DNA of 64,000 bases from an uncultured Collinsella sp. (GCA_958403385.1 CATXXC010000001.1:62001-126000); one strand, 5' to 3'; positions 1-8,285 are shown, counted from the stretch's first letter. The notes: generated from the sequence alone by a model not told the origin. Translations and numbers: made by a program.

Positions 1-40
1 CCATCCACATGCATCGCGCATCAAGCAGCAAAGGAGCTCT

Positions 41-1807
41 ATGGACGCCATCGTAAAGATGCTCGAAAAGCATCAACCGTTCTTTGAGAAGATCTCGAGG
101 AACATCTACCTCCAGGCCATCAAGGACGGATTCCTTGGGTGCATGCCCATCGTCCTTACCTCTTCGATCTTTCTGCTGATCGCCACGCTTCCCGGCGTAG
201 TCGGCATCACGCTGCCCCAGCCGCTCATCGACTGGTGCAACAAGCTCTACAACTTCACCATGGGCGTCATGGGCATCATGGTTGCCGGCACCACCGCCAA
301 GAACTTCACGGCATCCATGAACCGTCGCATGCCCGCCGGCAAAGTGCTCAACGACGGTTCCACCATGGTGGCCGCCCAGTGCAGCATGCTTTTGCTCGCC
401 GTTACGCAGTTCACCACCAAGTTCGACGGCTCCGAGCTTTCGGTCTTCGATTGCACCAGCATGGGTACGCGCGGTCTGTTCTCGGCCTATATCGCCGCGT
501 TCATTACCGTGTGGGTTTATAAGTTCTGCGTCTCGCGCGATCTGACCATTAAGCTGCCCAAGGAGGTCCCGGGCGCCATCGCTCAGAACTTCCGCGACAT
601 CATCCCCTTTGGCGGCGCCGTCATCATCTGCGGCATCATCGATGTGGTTGTGCGCAACCTCATGGGCGTTCCGTTCTCCGAGCTGCTCATCAAGCTGCTC
701 TCCCCGCTCTTTACCGCTGCAGAAACCTATCCTGGCCTTATCCTTATCCAGGCAGCCACCGCGTTCTTCTGGTTCATCGGCGTCCACGGCCCCTCGATCG
801 TCCAGCCGGGCATCGACCCCATCCGTCTTGCCAACCAGGCCGAGAACCTGCAGGTTCTGCTGGCCGGTGGCCACCCCGCCCACTCCCTCACCTTTAACAT
901 GTCGCTCGTAGGTGAGTTCGGCGGCACCGGCGCCACCTTCATCGTGCCGCTTCTGCTGATTCTCTTTATGAAGTCCAAGCAGCTCAAAGCCGTCGGTAAG
1001 GCCTCGATTGTTCCTGTTGCCTTTGCCGTCAACGAACCGCTGCTCTTTGGCGCGCCGATGATCCTTAACCCATACATGCTCATCCCCTTTGTTGCCGCCG
1101 GCTGCGTCAACGTGAGCGTTGCCAAGTTCTTTATCGATAACGTAGGCATGAACGGCTTCTCCTTCGTGGTGCCTTGGGCCACCCCCGCCCCCATCGGCAT
1201 CTTCATCACCACGAACTTCCAGCTTATCGCCCTGGTATTTGTCGCGATTATCATCTTGCTGGACGCCATCATCTACCTGCCGTTCTTGAAAGCATACGAT
1301 AAGCTGCTCTGCGACCAGGAGGCCGAGCGCGCCGCCGAGCTGGGTCTCGAGTCCGATGGTGCTGCCACCATCACCGCCAGCGCCCCTGCGCCTGCCGTTG
1401 AGCAGACGACCGCTGTTGCCGCTGCCGCCGACAGCAAGCCTGCCGCCGAACAGCCCGAGCCTGCCGCCGACGCATCCGCTAAGAAGGATGTCGATGGCCT
1501 GAAGGTCCTCGTCCTGTGCGCCGGCGCCGGCACCTCTGCCATGCTCGCCAACGCCATCAAGGAAGGTGCCGCACAGACCGGAGAGAACATCGCTTCCTCC
1601 GCAGGCGCCTATGGCCAGCACACTGCCATCATGGATCAGTACGACGTTATCGTGCTTGCCCCGCAGGTTCGTAGCTACTACAACGACATGAAGGCCGACA
1701 CCGATCGTCTGGGCATCAAGCTGCTCGCCCCGCGCGGCAAGGAATACATCGACCTTACCCGTGACCCCGCCGGTGCCATCAAGTGGCTCCGCGAGAACCT
1801 CGACTAG
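41..1807 (+). CDS. lacE: PTS lactose-family transporter, fused IICB
   Basis: Membrane permease and phosphotransfer subunit that imports lactose (or a related beta-galactoside) and phosphorylates it at C6. The 588-residue length and the IIC-then-IIB order are those of LacE. Residues about 25-425 are hydrophobic with the IIC pattern (HGPSIVQPGIDP, NEPLLFGAPMILNP). A Pro/Ala-rich linker (about 440-480) leads to a IIB domain whose phosphocysteine is C493 in LCAGAGTS. AAGGAG lies four bases upstream of the ATG. It is followed after 76 bp by lacG, so the pair forms the end of a lac operon. The cognate IIA (lacF) is not in the window and may lie upstream. A cellobiose or other phospho-glycoside substrate cannot be excluded from sequence alone, but the neighbouring LacG argues for lactose. 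Confidence 0.9.
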   Translation: MDAIVKMLEKHQPFFEKISRNIYLQAIKDGFLGCMPIVLTSSIFLLIATLPGVVGITLPQPLIDWCNKLYNFTMGVMGIMVAGTTAKNFTASMNRRMPAGKVLNDGSTMVAAQCSMLLLAVTQFTTKFDGSELSVFDCTSMGTRGLFSAYIAAFITVWVYKFCVSRDLTIKLPKEVPGAIAQNFRDIIPFGGAVIICGIIDVVVRNLMGVPFSELLIKLLSPLFTAAETYPGLILIQAATAFFWFIGVHGPSIVQPGIDPIRLANQAENLQVLLAGGHPAHSLTFNMSLVGEFGGTGATFIVPLLLILFMKSKQLKAVGKASIVPVAFAVNEPLLFGAPMILNPYMLIPFVAAGCVNVSVAKFFIDNVGMNGFSFVVPWATPAPIGIFITTNFQLIALVFVAIIILLDAIIYLPFLKAYDKLLCDQEAERAAELGLESDGAATITASAPAPAVEQTTAVAAAADSKPAAEQPEPAADASAKKDVDGLKVLVLCAGAGTSAMLANAIKEGAAQTGENIASSAGAYGQHTAIMDQYDVIVLAPQVRSYYNDMKADTDRLGIKLLAPRGKEYIDLTRDPAGAIKWLRENLD

Positions 1808-1883
1808 TTTCTTCCCTCTGTTGGTGCCCGGACCCCCAGTTTGGGCACCTCTCCCTATTCATATCCCACAGAAAGGATGACTC

Positions 1884-3305
1884 ATGACCAACCCCATGCA
1901 GTTCCCCGACGGCTTTGTGTTTGGCGGCGCCACCGCCGCTTACCAGGTTGAGGGCGAGACCCGTACGCACGGCAAGGGCAAAGTGCCCTGGGACGATTTC
2001 CTGGCAGCCCAGGGTCGCTTCTCCCCCGATCCCGCAAGCGATTTCTACAACAAGTACCCGGTCGATATCGACCTGTGCCAGCGCTTCGGCATCAACGGCA
2101 TCCGTGTCTCCATCGCTTGGAGCCGCATCTTCCCCAATGGCACCGGCGAGATTAACCCCGAGGGAGTCGCTTTCTATCACGAGCTTTTCGCCACCTGCAA
2201 CAAAGCTGGCGTTATCCCCTATGTCACGCTCGATCACTTTGATACGCCCGAGGCCTTTTACCAGAACGGCGGCGAGGGTTTCCTAACGCGCACGACGATC
2301 GACGCCTTTGTCGAGTATGCCAAGTTCTGCTTTGCCGAGTTCACCGAGGTCAAGCACTGGTTTACCTTTAACGAGATTCCCGCGACCGCCGAGGGCAGCT
2401 TTATCGTCGGCAACTGGCCGCACGGCGAGAAGTATCGCCTGGATAAGGCCTTCCAGCTCATGCACAACATGATGGTGGCCCATGCCAAGGCCGTCGTCGC
2501 CTTCCACGAGGGCGGCTTTGAGGGCGAGATCGGCATTGTCCAGAACCTGGAGCCCAAGTATCCCCTCGACCCCAACAACGCCGCCGACTGCGAGGCAGCT
2601 CGCATGGCCGACGTCATCAACAACCGCTGGGTACTCGACGCCACCTTCCGTGGCCACTATGCAGCTGATACCTTGGAGGCTGCGACCAAGCTTGCCCATA
2701 TCGCCGGCGGCGAGCTCGACGTTCGTGACGAGGACATCGCCGCGCTGACCGCCGCGCTCCCCTACAACGATTGCCTGGGCGTCAACACCTACAAGTGCCA
2801 GTTCCTGCGCGCCGCCGAGGGCGAAAACGACATCAACCACAATGGCACTGGCGACAAGGGCTCCTCGCGCTGGTTTCTCAAGGGCGTGGGCGAGTCATGC
2901 GTGCGCGAAGGCGTACCCACCACCGATTGGGACTGGATCATCTATCCCGAGGGCCTGTACGACCTGCTGCTGCGCATTAAGAACGATTACCCCAACTACA
3001 AGAAGATCTATATCACCGAGAACGGCATGGGCTATAAGGACGACTTTGAGGACGGCTTTATCGACGACGCCCCTCGCATCGACTACATGCGTCAGCATCT
3101 CGCATGGATCCTCAAGGCAATTGACGGCGGCGTGAACGTCGACGGCTACTTTGTGTGGTCGCTGCAGGACCAGTTCTCCTGGACCAACGGCTATAACAAG
3201 CGCTATGGCCTGTTCTACATCGACTTCGAGACCCAGAAGCGCTATCCCAAGGCGAGCGCGTACTGGTACAAGAACGTCGCGGAGACCGGCCTGCTTATGG
3301 CCTAA
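1884..3305 (+). CDS. lacG: 6-phospho-beta-galactosidase (GH1)
   Basis: Cytoplasmic glycoside hydrolase family 1 enzyme that splits lactose-6-phosphate into galactose-6-phosphate and glucose. At 473 residues it has the usual LacG length. The acid/base is E164 in TFNEI and the nucleophile E379 in ITEN. The phosphate-binding triad typical of phospho-galactosidases is present with the spacing known from lactococcal LacG: S432, K439 and Y441 (a Ser, seven residues to a Lys, two to a Tyr). This separates it from unphosphorylated-substrate GH1 enzymes. It lies directly behind lacE, and an AGAAAGGA ribosome site precedes the ATG. A strong hairpin terminator follows the stop. The Gal-6-P product needs LacAB, which are not in the window. 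Confidence 0.93.
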   Translation: MTNPMQFPDGFVFGGATAAYQVEGETRTHGKGKVPWDDFLAAQGRFSPDPASDFYNKYPVDIDLCQRFGINGIRVSIAWSRIFPNGTGEINPEGVAFYHELFATCNKAGVIPYVTLDHFDTPEAFYQNGGEGFLTRTTIDAFVEYAKFCFAEFTEVKHWFTFNEIPATAEGSFIVGNWPHGEKYRLDKAFQLMHNMMVAHAKAVVAFHEGGFEGEIGIVQNLEPKYPLDPNNAADCEAARMADVINNRWVLDATFRGHYAADTLEAATKLAHIAGGELDVRDEDIAALTAALPYNDCLGVNTYKCQFLRAAEGENDINHNGTGDKGSSRWFLKGVGESCVREGVPTTDWDWIIYPEGLYDLLLRIKNDYPNYKKIYITENGMGYKDDFEDGFIDDAPRIDYMRQHLAWILKAIDGGVNVDGYFVWSLQDQFSWTNGYNKRYGLFYIDFETQKRYPKASAYWYKNVAETGLLMA

Positions 3306-3327
3306 CTTTTGCCGCATACCCCCTGTC

Positions 3328-3373
3328 GGCCGCATACGAATCCCTCCACGGGTTCGCATGCGGCCTTTTTTGT
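3328..3373 (+). terminator. Rho-independent terminator after lacG
   Basis: Stem GGCCGCAT-CGAA (3328-3340) pairs with TTCG-ATGCGGCC (3353-3365), followed by a T-rich run. It ends the lacEG transcript. Confidence 0.85.
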
Positions 3374-3400
3374 TTTTGGTGAGCCCGAGCGGATCATTCG

Positions 3401-3695
3401 TCTCGATCTGTAACACATAGACCAATTTTTCGGTCCCACCTGTTACAGATCAAGACAAACAGAACGCCCGAGCAGAAATATCTCAATCTGTAACAGCTAG
3501 CCCACTTTCGACCGTCTACCTGTTACAGATCGAGACGAACGCGCAGGCCAATCCATTCAATCTCAATCTGTAACATCTAGACGACTATTTCACCCCTATC
3601 CGTTACAGATTCAGACAAACGGAATCGGCCAGGCAGAAAATCTCGATCTGTAACATCTAGATGAGCTTTTCTCCCCTAACTGTTACAGATCGAGA
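3401..3695. repeat. Array of four 55-nt palindromic units at exact 80-bp period
   Basis: Units lie at 3401-3455, 3481-3535, 3561-3615 and 3641-3695. Each has a left arm TCTCRATCTGTAACA, a 25-nt loop, and a right arm TGTTACAGATCGAGA or a close variant. The spacers between units are also 25 nt. The 15-mer therefore recurs eight times in alternating orientation with 40-bp centre-to-centre spacing. Unit 4 is a perfect 15-bp inverted repeat; the others have one or two mismatches. Loops share a CTAG-then-TTT pattern and spacers share a degenerate CAAACGGAA start, so the array looks like an old tandem duplication in which selection has kept the arms. Confidence 0.9.
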
Positions 3696-3903
3696 CAATC
3701 GGATGGTAGAATCCAAACTATCCAATCAGCTATGGAGCGCAGCCTCAAGTTTTCGGTATCACGAACGGGCTTTCGGTATCATTTGGTGCTGATATGAGAC
3801 CAAAAGCCCGTTCGGCTATGCGAGAGAATCCGGTGCGCCAGCTCGGCCAAACCACAGGCCCACAAACTTCATTTACCCGCAGAACGTCACTGCATCCACG
3901 TTT

Positions 3904-4015
3904 GCGTGTCAAATCGCGTCACATTGACACGTAAAATGACACGCAAATTTTTTCGTGTCATAATTTTGACGCGTAAAATGACGTGTAAAATTTTACGTGT
4001 CATTTTTCACGTCAA
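3904..4015. promoter_or_regulatory. Dense operator-like half-site cluster (TGACACG/CGTGTCA)
   Basis: About nine copies of TGAC(A/G)CG or its complement CGTGTCA fall in 112 bp, at 3904, 3915, 3925, 3937, 3954, 3967, 3979, 3995 and 4008. Two pairs (3925/3937 and 3967/3979) are 12-bp direct repeats of TGACRCGTAAAA, and others are inverted. The cluster ends 24 bp before the start of the AlbA_2-type gene, so autoregulation by that protein is the simplest reading. This is inference; no factor is identified by sequence. Confidence 0.65.
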
Positions 4016-4039
4016 ATTGAAGCGAAACGGAGCGTCACA

Positions 4040-5296
4040 ATGCAAGAATCCAAAGATCTTGAATTCAAGGAATGCGTCACCAATTCGTTCCTTAAAACCG
4101 TCTCCGCTTATGCAAATGGCACGGGAGGACGCGTTCTATTTGGAATTAACGACGACGGAGAAGCCGTTGGCCTCGATGACCCCAAGCAGACCTGCCTGGA
4201 TATCGAAAACAAGATTAACGATTCGATCATCCCCCAGCCCGATTACTCCCTAAAGATCGACGAGCCCGATGCAACCGTGGAGCTTACGGTCTTTCCCGGC
4301 AGATCGAAGCCTTACCTATACCGCTCGAAGGCATACAAGCGCAATGACACCGCGACCATTCCAGTTGATACCCTAGGCCTTTCGCGTCTTGTACTCGAGG
4401 GTCAAAACCTCTCCTTTGAGCAGCTCCCGGCAAACAAACAAGATTTATCTTTCACCGTTTTAGAGAATCGTCTAACAGCAAAACTTTCGCTTCAGTCATT
4501 CACAACCGATACTCTCAAAACCCTTGGCCTGCTTGATGAAACCGGAACCTACAACAACGCGGCAGAACTGCTCGCGGACGAGAATGGCTTCCCGGGTATC
4601 GACATCGCAGTGTTTGGTGAAACTATCAACCTCATTAAGCAGCGCAAGACTCTTGAACATGCATCCGTTCTAGCGGAAATTGACGGAGCCCTTGAGCTTT
4701 TCGAAGCCCAGTACTGCTACGAAGAGATCCAGGGGATGGAGCGGATCCGCAAGGAGCTCATTCCGCTCGAAGCATTCCGCGAGGCCATTACCAATGCAGT
4801 CGTTCATAGGACTTGGGATGCGCCCGCACACATCCGAATCTCGATGTTCGACGACCGTGTGGAAGTCGCTTCGCCCGGCGGCTTGCCGGCAAGCATGACC
4901 GTCGATGAATATCTGTCCGACATGCTATCCGTTAGACGCAATCGTATTCTTGCCGAAGTCTTTTTGCGCCTGGGTCTTATCGAAGCCTTTGGAACGGGCA
5001 TCATGCGAATTCGCGATACCTATAAGGACAGCGTCAGAAAGCCCCGGTTTCAAGTTTCGGATAACGCCATTGTGGTAACACTTCCCCTACTCATGGATAA
5101 CCCGGGGCTCAAAGGCGACGAACTTATCGTATTCGGACTGCTGAGCGGAGTACACCCTCAATCGACAAGCGAGCTTGCGGCCAAAGTCACCTTTAGTCGC
5201 TCGAAGCTTCTTCGCATCCTCAAAAAACTCGTTGAGACAGGCCTGGCGACAGTTGAAGGCACCGGCAGAGGGCAGAAGTATCGCCTGCTGCGCTAG
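4040..5296 (+). CDS. AlbA_2 (Schlafen-like) domain ATPase-type transcriptional regulator
   Basis: The 418-residue protein begins with an AlbA_2/Schlafen-type domain (residues about 2-110, with ESKDLEFKE and an ANGTGGRVLFGI core). A GHKL-like ATP-binding domain of the RecG-C-terminal type follows (about 240-330: EAFREAITNAVVHR, and GTGIMRIRD at 318-326). A winged-helix end (about 360-418) completes it. Such proteins are annotated as putative DNA-binding or ATP-dependent regulators and are common in accessory regions. The exact function is unknown. It stands alone between a repeat-rich promoter and a convergent deoR gene (stop to stop, no gap). Base composition is lower in GC than the neighbouring lac genes, which suggests acquisition. 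The half-site cluster immediately upstream suggests it controls itself. Confidence 0.75.
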   Translation: MQESKDLEFKECVTNSFLKTVSAYANGTGGRVLFGINDDGEAVGLDDPKQTCLDIENKINDSIIPQPDYSLKIDEPDATVELTVFPGRSKPYLYRSKAYKRNDTATIPVDTLGLSRLVLEGQNLSFEQLPANKQDLSFTVLENRLTAKLSLQSFTTDTLKTLGLLDETGTYNNAAELLADENGFPGIDIAVFGETINLIKQRKTLEHASVLAEIDGALELFEAQYCYEEIQGMERIRKELIPLEAFREAITNAVVHRTWDAPAHIRISMFDDRVEVASPGGLPASMTVDEYLSDMLSVRRNRILAEVFLRLGLIEAFGTGIMRIRDTYKDSVRKPRFQVSDNAIVVTLPLLMDNPGLKGDELIVFGLLSGVHPQSTSELAAKVTFSRSKLLRILKKLVETGLATVEGTGRGQKYRLLR

Positions 5297-6061
5297 TTAG
5301 CAGATGACCCGCGTATGTTCCTCGATGGCGGCACGATCTTCGGCGGCGATGCCCGGCTCGCACACCACGGCGTCCAGGCTGTCCAGGCGGCAGAAGGTGT
5401 AGAAGTCGCGCTTGCCGATCTTGCTGGAGTCGGCGATCAGATAGCGCGAGTCAGCCTTGCTAAAGGCGAGCTGCTGGATACGACCCTCATCCATATTAGA
5501 CGTAGACACGTCGCCGTCCAGAATGCCGTTTGCGCCGATAAAGGCTGCGTCGATCCCCAGTGCGCGCAAGGTGTCCTCGGCCGTGGGGCCCACAAAGGCG
5601 GCAGTGCGGCGGCGGTACACGCCGCCCACCAGGCACAGTTCGCAGTCTTCGCGCGCCTCGAGCAGGTTAAACACCGAAAGCGAATTGGTCACAATGCGCA
5701 GGCGAAACGCCGGCAGCATCGAGGCCATCTGCTCAACCGTGGTGCCCGTGCCCAAAAAGATGGTCGAGCCTTCCTCGATAAGCTCCACAGAACGGCGCGC
5801 AATCTGCAACTTTTCCTCGGCATGCTTCGTGCGCTTTTCGCTGTGCGAATACTCATGGCGCAGCATAGCGTGTGGACGGCCCTGTGCACTGCGGGCTCCG
5901 CCGTGCACGCGCTCGATCTCGCCCAGGCTCGCAAGCTCCTCAAGGTCACGGCGGATCGTCATATCCGAGACACCTAACGCATCCGAAATCTCCTTGACCG
6001 AGACCGTTCCCTGTTCCTCGAGCAGCTGCCGAACCTTATCCTGTCGCTCCGCTTTAATCAC
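5297..6061 (-). CDS. DeoR-family sugar-phosphate responsive repressor
   Basis: Transcriptional regulator with an N-terminal DeoR helix-turn-helix (VSVKEISDALGVSDMTIRRD, residues about 20-39) and a C-terminal sugar-phosphate isomerase-like sensor domain (GTGTTVEQMA and a conserved Asp-Ser stretch near the end). I place the start at the GTG at 6061 (IKAERQDKVRQLL, 254 residues). That matches the family N-terminus and has GAGG seven bases upstream. A GTG nine codons further out is also open. It diverges from galM and converges on the AlbA_2 gene, and lies 2 kb from lacEG, so a LacR-like role with tagatose-6-phosphate as the signal is plausible but inferred. AACAAATTG-type repeats in the 6089-6120 intergenic stretch may be its operator. 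Confidence 0.8.
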   Translation of the reverse strand: MIKAERQDKVRQLLEEQGTVSVKEISDALGVSDMTIRRDLEELASLGEIERVHGGARSAQGRPHAMLRHEYSHSEKRTKHAEEKLQIARRSVELIEEGSTIFLGTGTTVEQMASMLPAFRLRIVTNSLSVFNLLEAREDCELCLVGGVYRRRTAAFVGPTAEDTLRALGIDAAFIGANGILDGDVSTSNMDEGRIQQLAFSKADSRYLIADSSKIGKRDFYTFCRLDSLDAVVCEPGIAAEDRAAIEEHTRVIC

Positions 6062-6266
6062 GATGAGTCCTCGCTGTTCCACGCTCACGTCAATTCAAAC
6101 AATAACGAACAAATTGTATCAGACTCGCGCGCGTCAGAAATGAACGCCCGCACAGCTCTAATCATCACTTTTTTGAGAAAAATACCCCCTGCTTTAGTGG
6201 GGTGTAGTGATAATCTCGCCTGTTCGCGCTACAGTTTGTCGGAAATACCTCGATGTTAGGAACCAA

Positions 6267-7319
6267 ATGATCACTTCCGAGCTTTTCGGCACCGCGCCGT
6301 GCGGTACCCCCGTTCATCGTTACACCCTCAACGGGCCCGAGATCTGCGTTCGCATTATGGACTATGGCGCCACCGTGTTGGGTATCGATGTGCCCGACAT
6401 TCCCGGCAACGTGCGCGATGTGGTGCTGGGCTTCGATAAGCTCGAGGATTACTTTGACAACCCCGCCTGCTTTGGCGCGACCATCGGCCCCGTGGCAAAC
6501 CGCACCGCGGGCGCCACGATCACCATCGACGGCACGGACTGGCATATGCCGGCCAACGAGGGCGTCAACAACCTGCACAGCGATCTTGAGCACGGCCTGC
6601 ACAAGCGCGTATGGGATGTTGAGCTCGACGAGGTCCACAATGCCGTGCGCATGACCACCTCGCTTGAGGATGGCGAGCTGGGCCTGCCCGGCAACCGCAC
6701 CTTTACGGCCGTGTTTACCGTGACGCGCACCGGCTGCTTCCGTATCGAATACGGCTGCGAGAGCGACCGCGCCACCTACGTGGCCATGACCAACCACACG
6801 TACTTTAACCTTGCCGGCCATAACGCCGGAATGGACTGTGAGCACTTCTTTGTTGCTAACGCTGCCCACTACCTGCCCATCAACGAGCAGAACATCCCCA
6901 CCGGCGAGATTGCTCCGGTCGAGGGCACGCCGTTTGACTTTCGCGAGCTGCGCCCCGTCGCGCCTGGCATGGAGGCCGACGATCCGCAGATTAAGCAGGC
7001 ACGCGGCTACGACCACTGCCTGTGCATCGATGACTATCAATACGGTCGCAACCTACGCCGCGCCCTGCATGTCGAGGAGATGTGGACCGGCCGCGAGCTG
7101 GACTACTACACCACCGCCCCGGGCGTGCAGCTCTACACTGGCAATTGGCTGGGCGACGAGCACGCCAAGGACGATGCCAACTATAGCTGGGGCGCCGGCT
7201 TTGCCCTCGAGGCAGAGATGTACCCCGACACGCCGCACCAGCCGCTGTTCCCGCAGGGCATTGTGGGCCCGGGTCACCCATACAGCAATGTGATCGAATA
7301 CCACTTTATGAGGCACTAG
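6267..7319 (+). CDS. galM: Aldose 1-epimerase (galactose mutarotase)
   Basis: Cytoplasmic enzyme that interconverts alpha and beta anomers of galactose, glucose and related sugars. From the ATG at 6267 it is 350 residues, normal for GalM. The frame is open further upstream, but the family N-terminus fits this start. Catalytic residues are visible: H177 in TNHTYFN and E315 in ALEAEMYPD, with the substrate-binding HSD near residue 104. The divergent deoR gene shares its promoter region. Its product feeds sugars freed by the beta-galactosidases into the Leloir or tagatose routes. A terminator follows. Confidence 0.9.
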   Translation: MITSELFGTAPCGTPVHRYTLNGPEICVRIMDYGATVLGIDVPDIPGNVRDVVLGFDKLEDYFDNPACFGATIGPVANRTAGATITIDGTDWHMPANEGVNNLHSDLEHGLHKRVWDVELDEVHNAVRMTTSLEDGELGLPGNRTFTAVFTVTRTGCFRIEYGCESDRATYVAMTNHTYFNLAGHNAGMDCEHFFVANAAHYLPINEQNIPTGEIAPVEGTPFDFRELRPVAPGMEADDPQIKQARGYDHCLCIDDYQYGRNLRRALHVEEMWTGRELDYYTTAPGVQLYTGNWLGDEHAKDDANYSWGAGFALEAEMYPDTPHQPLFPQGIVGPGHPYSNVIEYHFMRH

Positions 7320-7345
7320 GCCCACAACGCGACATATTGCACAGC

Positions 7346-7382
7346 AACGCCCGCCGGCACCACCGCCGACGGGCGTTTTTTC
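7346..7382 (+). terminator. Terminator after galM
   Basis: Stem AACGCCCG-CGGC paired with GCCG-CGGGCGTT, followed by six Ts. Confidence 0.85.
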
Positions 7383-7432
7383 ATCTTTTGGGCTCAATTT
7401 CGCTGTGACTGTATGAGTGACATATCAAAACT

Positions 7433-7572
7433 ATGCCCATTTACTACGTTTAGCCCGGGATGCTCGACCATGCACCGGTTTTTGCTAAATTCGCGAGCCG
7501 CCTACCTGCGGTTATGTTTTTCTCAAATTCGACATGCTCGGCGATAGCCGATCAAACGTAGTAAATGGGCAT
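7433..7572. repeat. 140-bp element with perfect 19-bp terminal inverted repeats
   Basis: ATGCCCATTTACTACGTTT at 7433-7451 is exactly reverse-complemented at 7554-7572. The interior has no ORF but contains two related stretches, GGTTTTTGCTAAATTCG and a GTTTTTCTCAAATTCG variant. The shape is that of a miniature inverted-repeat element or a large hairpin. No target-site duplication is evident. Confidence 0.75.
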
Positions 7573-7645
7573 TGTTTTTGACAGGCAGCATCGCACGCGT
7601 CCCTCGCAAGGGCAAAATGATCCGTTTTCCTCCGTCCCCAAGGGA

Positions 7646-8128
7646 TCAGTTGAACAGATTGCCGATGGGGTCGGGGGCGGAACTGGGGAGATAGCGGATT
7701 TCTAGCTCTATGCCGAGCGCCTGCAGTTCTTTGAGGGCAGCAACGTCTGCGTCGCTCACGGCAACCGCGGGCGTTATGGGGCGCTTGCCCTCCCCTGCCT
7801 GCATATGGCCAATGCTGATCTTGGTGATCGGCACTCCACCCTTAACCAGCGCGAGTGCATCCGTGGGCGACGCCACCATGATGAGAATCCATTGGCGCGG
7901 CGTTGCGGTATGAATGATGTCGACAGTCCTTTGCACCGAGAAAAACCGCGTCCAGACACCCTCGGGTGTCGCCACCCTCATAGGGGCCCACTTGCGCGAA
8001 TCAGCCGCAATCTCATCGTTGACGATTAAAACAAGGTTGGAACCCACGGCTTCGTTCCACAGCTCAACGTCTTGCCCGTAAATGAAACGGTCGTCGATAC
8101 GTGTGAGAAGAATCTTGGGTTGAGCCAT
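7646..8128 (-). CDS. Orphan PTS mannose-family IIB-like protein lacking the phospho-His
   Basis: The 160-residue protein has the whole PTS sorbose/mannose IIB fold pattern (RIDDRFIYGQ at the N-terminus, KISIGHMQ in the middle). The residue that carries the phosphate in this family, His in RLIHGQ, is Tyr17 here. The intact paralogue at 18435-18899 has His13. No IIA, IIC or IID gene is adjacent; its neighbours are galM and tRNA-Thr. A normal transport role is therefore unlikely. A regulatory or sugar-binding role is possible but unproven. The ATG is the only sensible start. Confidence 0.8.
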   Translation of the reverse strand: MAQPKILLTRIDDRFIYGQDVELWNEAVGSNLVLIVNDEIAADSRKWAPMRVATPEGVWTRFFSVQRTVDIIHTATPRQWILIMVASPTDALALVKGGVPITKISIGHMQAGEGKRPITPAVAVSDADVAALKELQALGIELEIRYLPSSAPDPIGNLFN

Positions 8129-8217
8129 CGCTGCCCCATTCTGCTTGAGATCCGCAAGAGCAAGACATCACGTCACCAATATTAGTGCATTTAAAGTGAG
8201 AAAAGCCGTCAGAACCC

Positions 8218-8246
8218 TTGCGCGGATGTGCGATGTCCCGTATCAT
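8218..8246 (+). promoter_or_regulatory. Promoter of tRNA-Thr
   Basis: A -35 box TTGCGC (8218-8223) and a -10 box TATCAT (8241-8246) are separated by 17 bp and lie about 40 bp before the mature tRNA. Confidence 0.6.
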
Positions 8247-8285
8247 AGACAGCCGTTGACGCCTCAGTTGCGTCACCACATGGCC

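Larger units (their letters stand above)
3306..4039. other. 734-bp non-coding stretch with three structured zones
   Basis: No convincing gene is present. From left to right it holds the lacG terminator, the palindrome array at 3401-3695, and a hairpin zone at 3751-3813. In that zone TTTCGGTATC occurs at 3751 and 3771, and GAACGGGCTTT at 3763-3773 pairs with AAAGCCCGTTC at 3803-3813. The half-site-rich promoter of the next gene (3904-4015) follows. The whole stretch is clearly AT-richer than its flanks. Confidence 0.8.
7320..7645. other. 326-bp intergenic stretch carrying an inverted-repeat element
   Basis: It contains the galM terminator, the 140-bp inverted-repeat element at 7433-7572, and, near 7617-7647, a weak TGATCC/GGATCA hairpin that may terminate the minus-strand IIB gene. 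No coding frame is supported. Confidence 0.75.

Noticed and set aside
3401..3695. CRISPR array or integron attC-like array
   Set aside because: Repeats alternate in orientation, spacers are related to each other, and there are no cas genes, integrase or core GTTRRRY sites.
3906..4253. Open frame starting in the half-site cluster and running into the AlbA_2 gene
   Set aside because: Its translation is an artefact of the repeated promoter motif and overlaps a well-supported gene in another frame.
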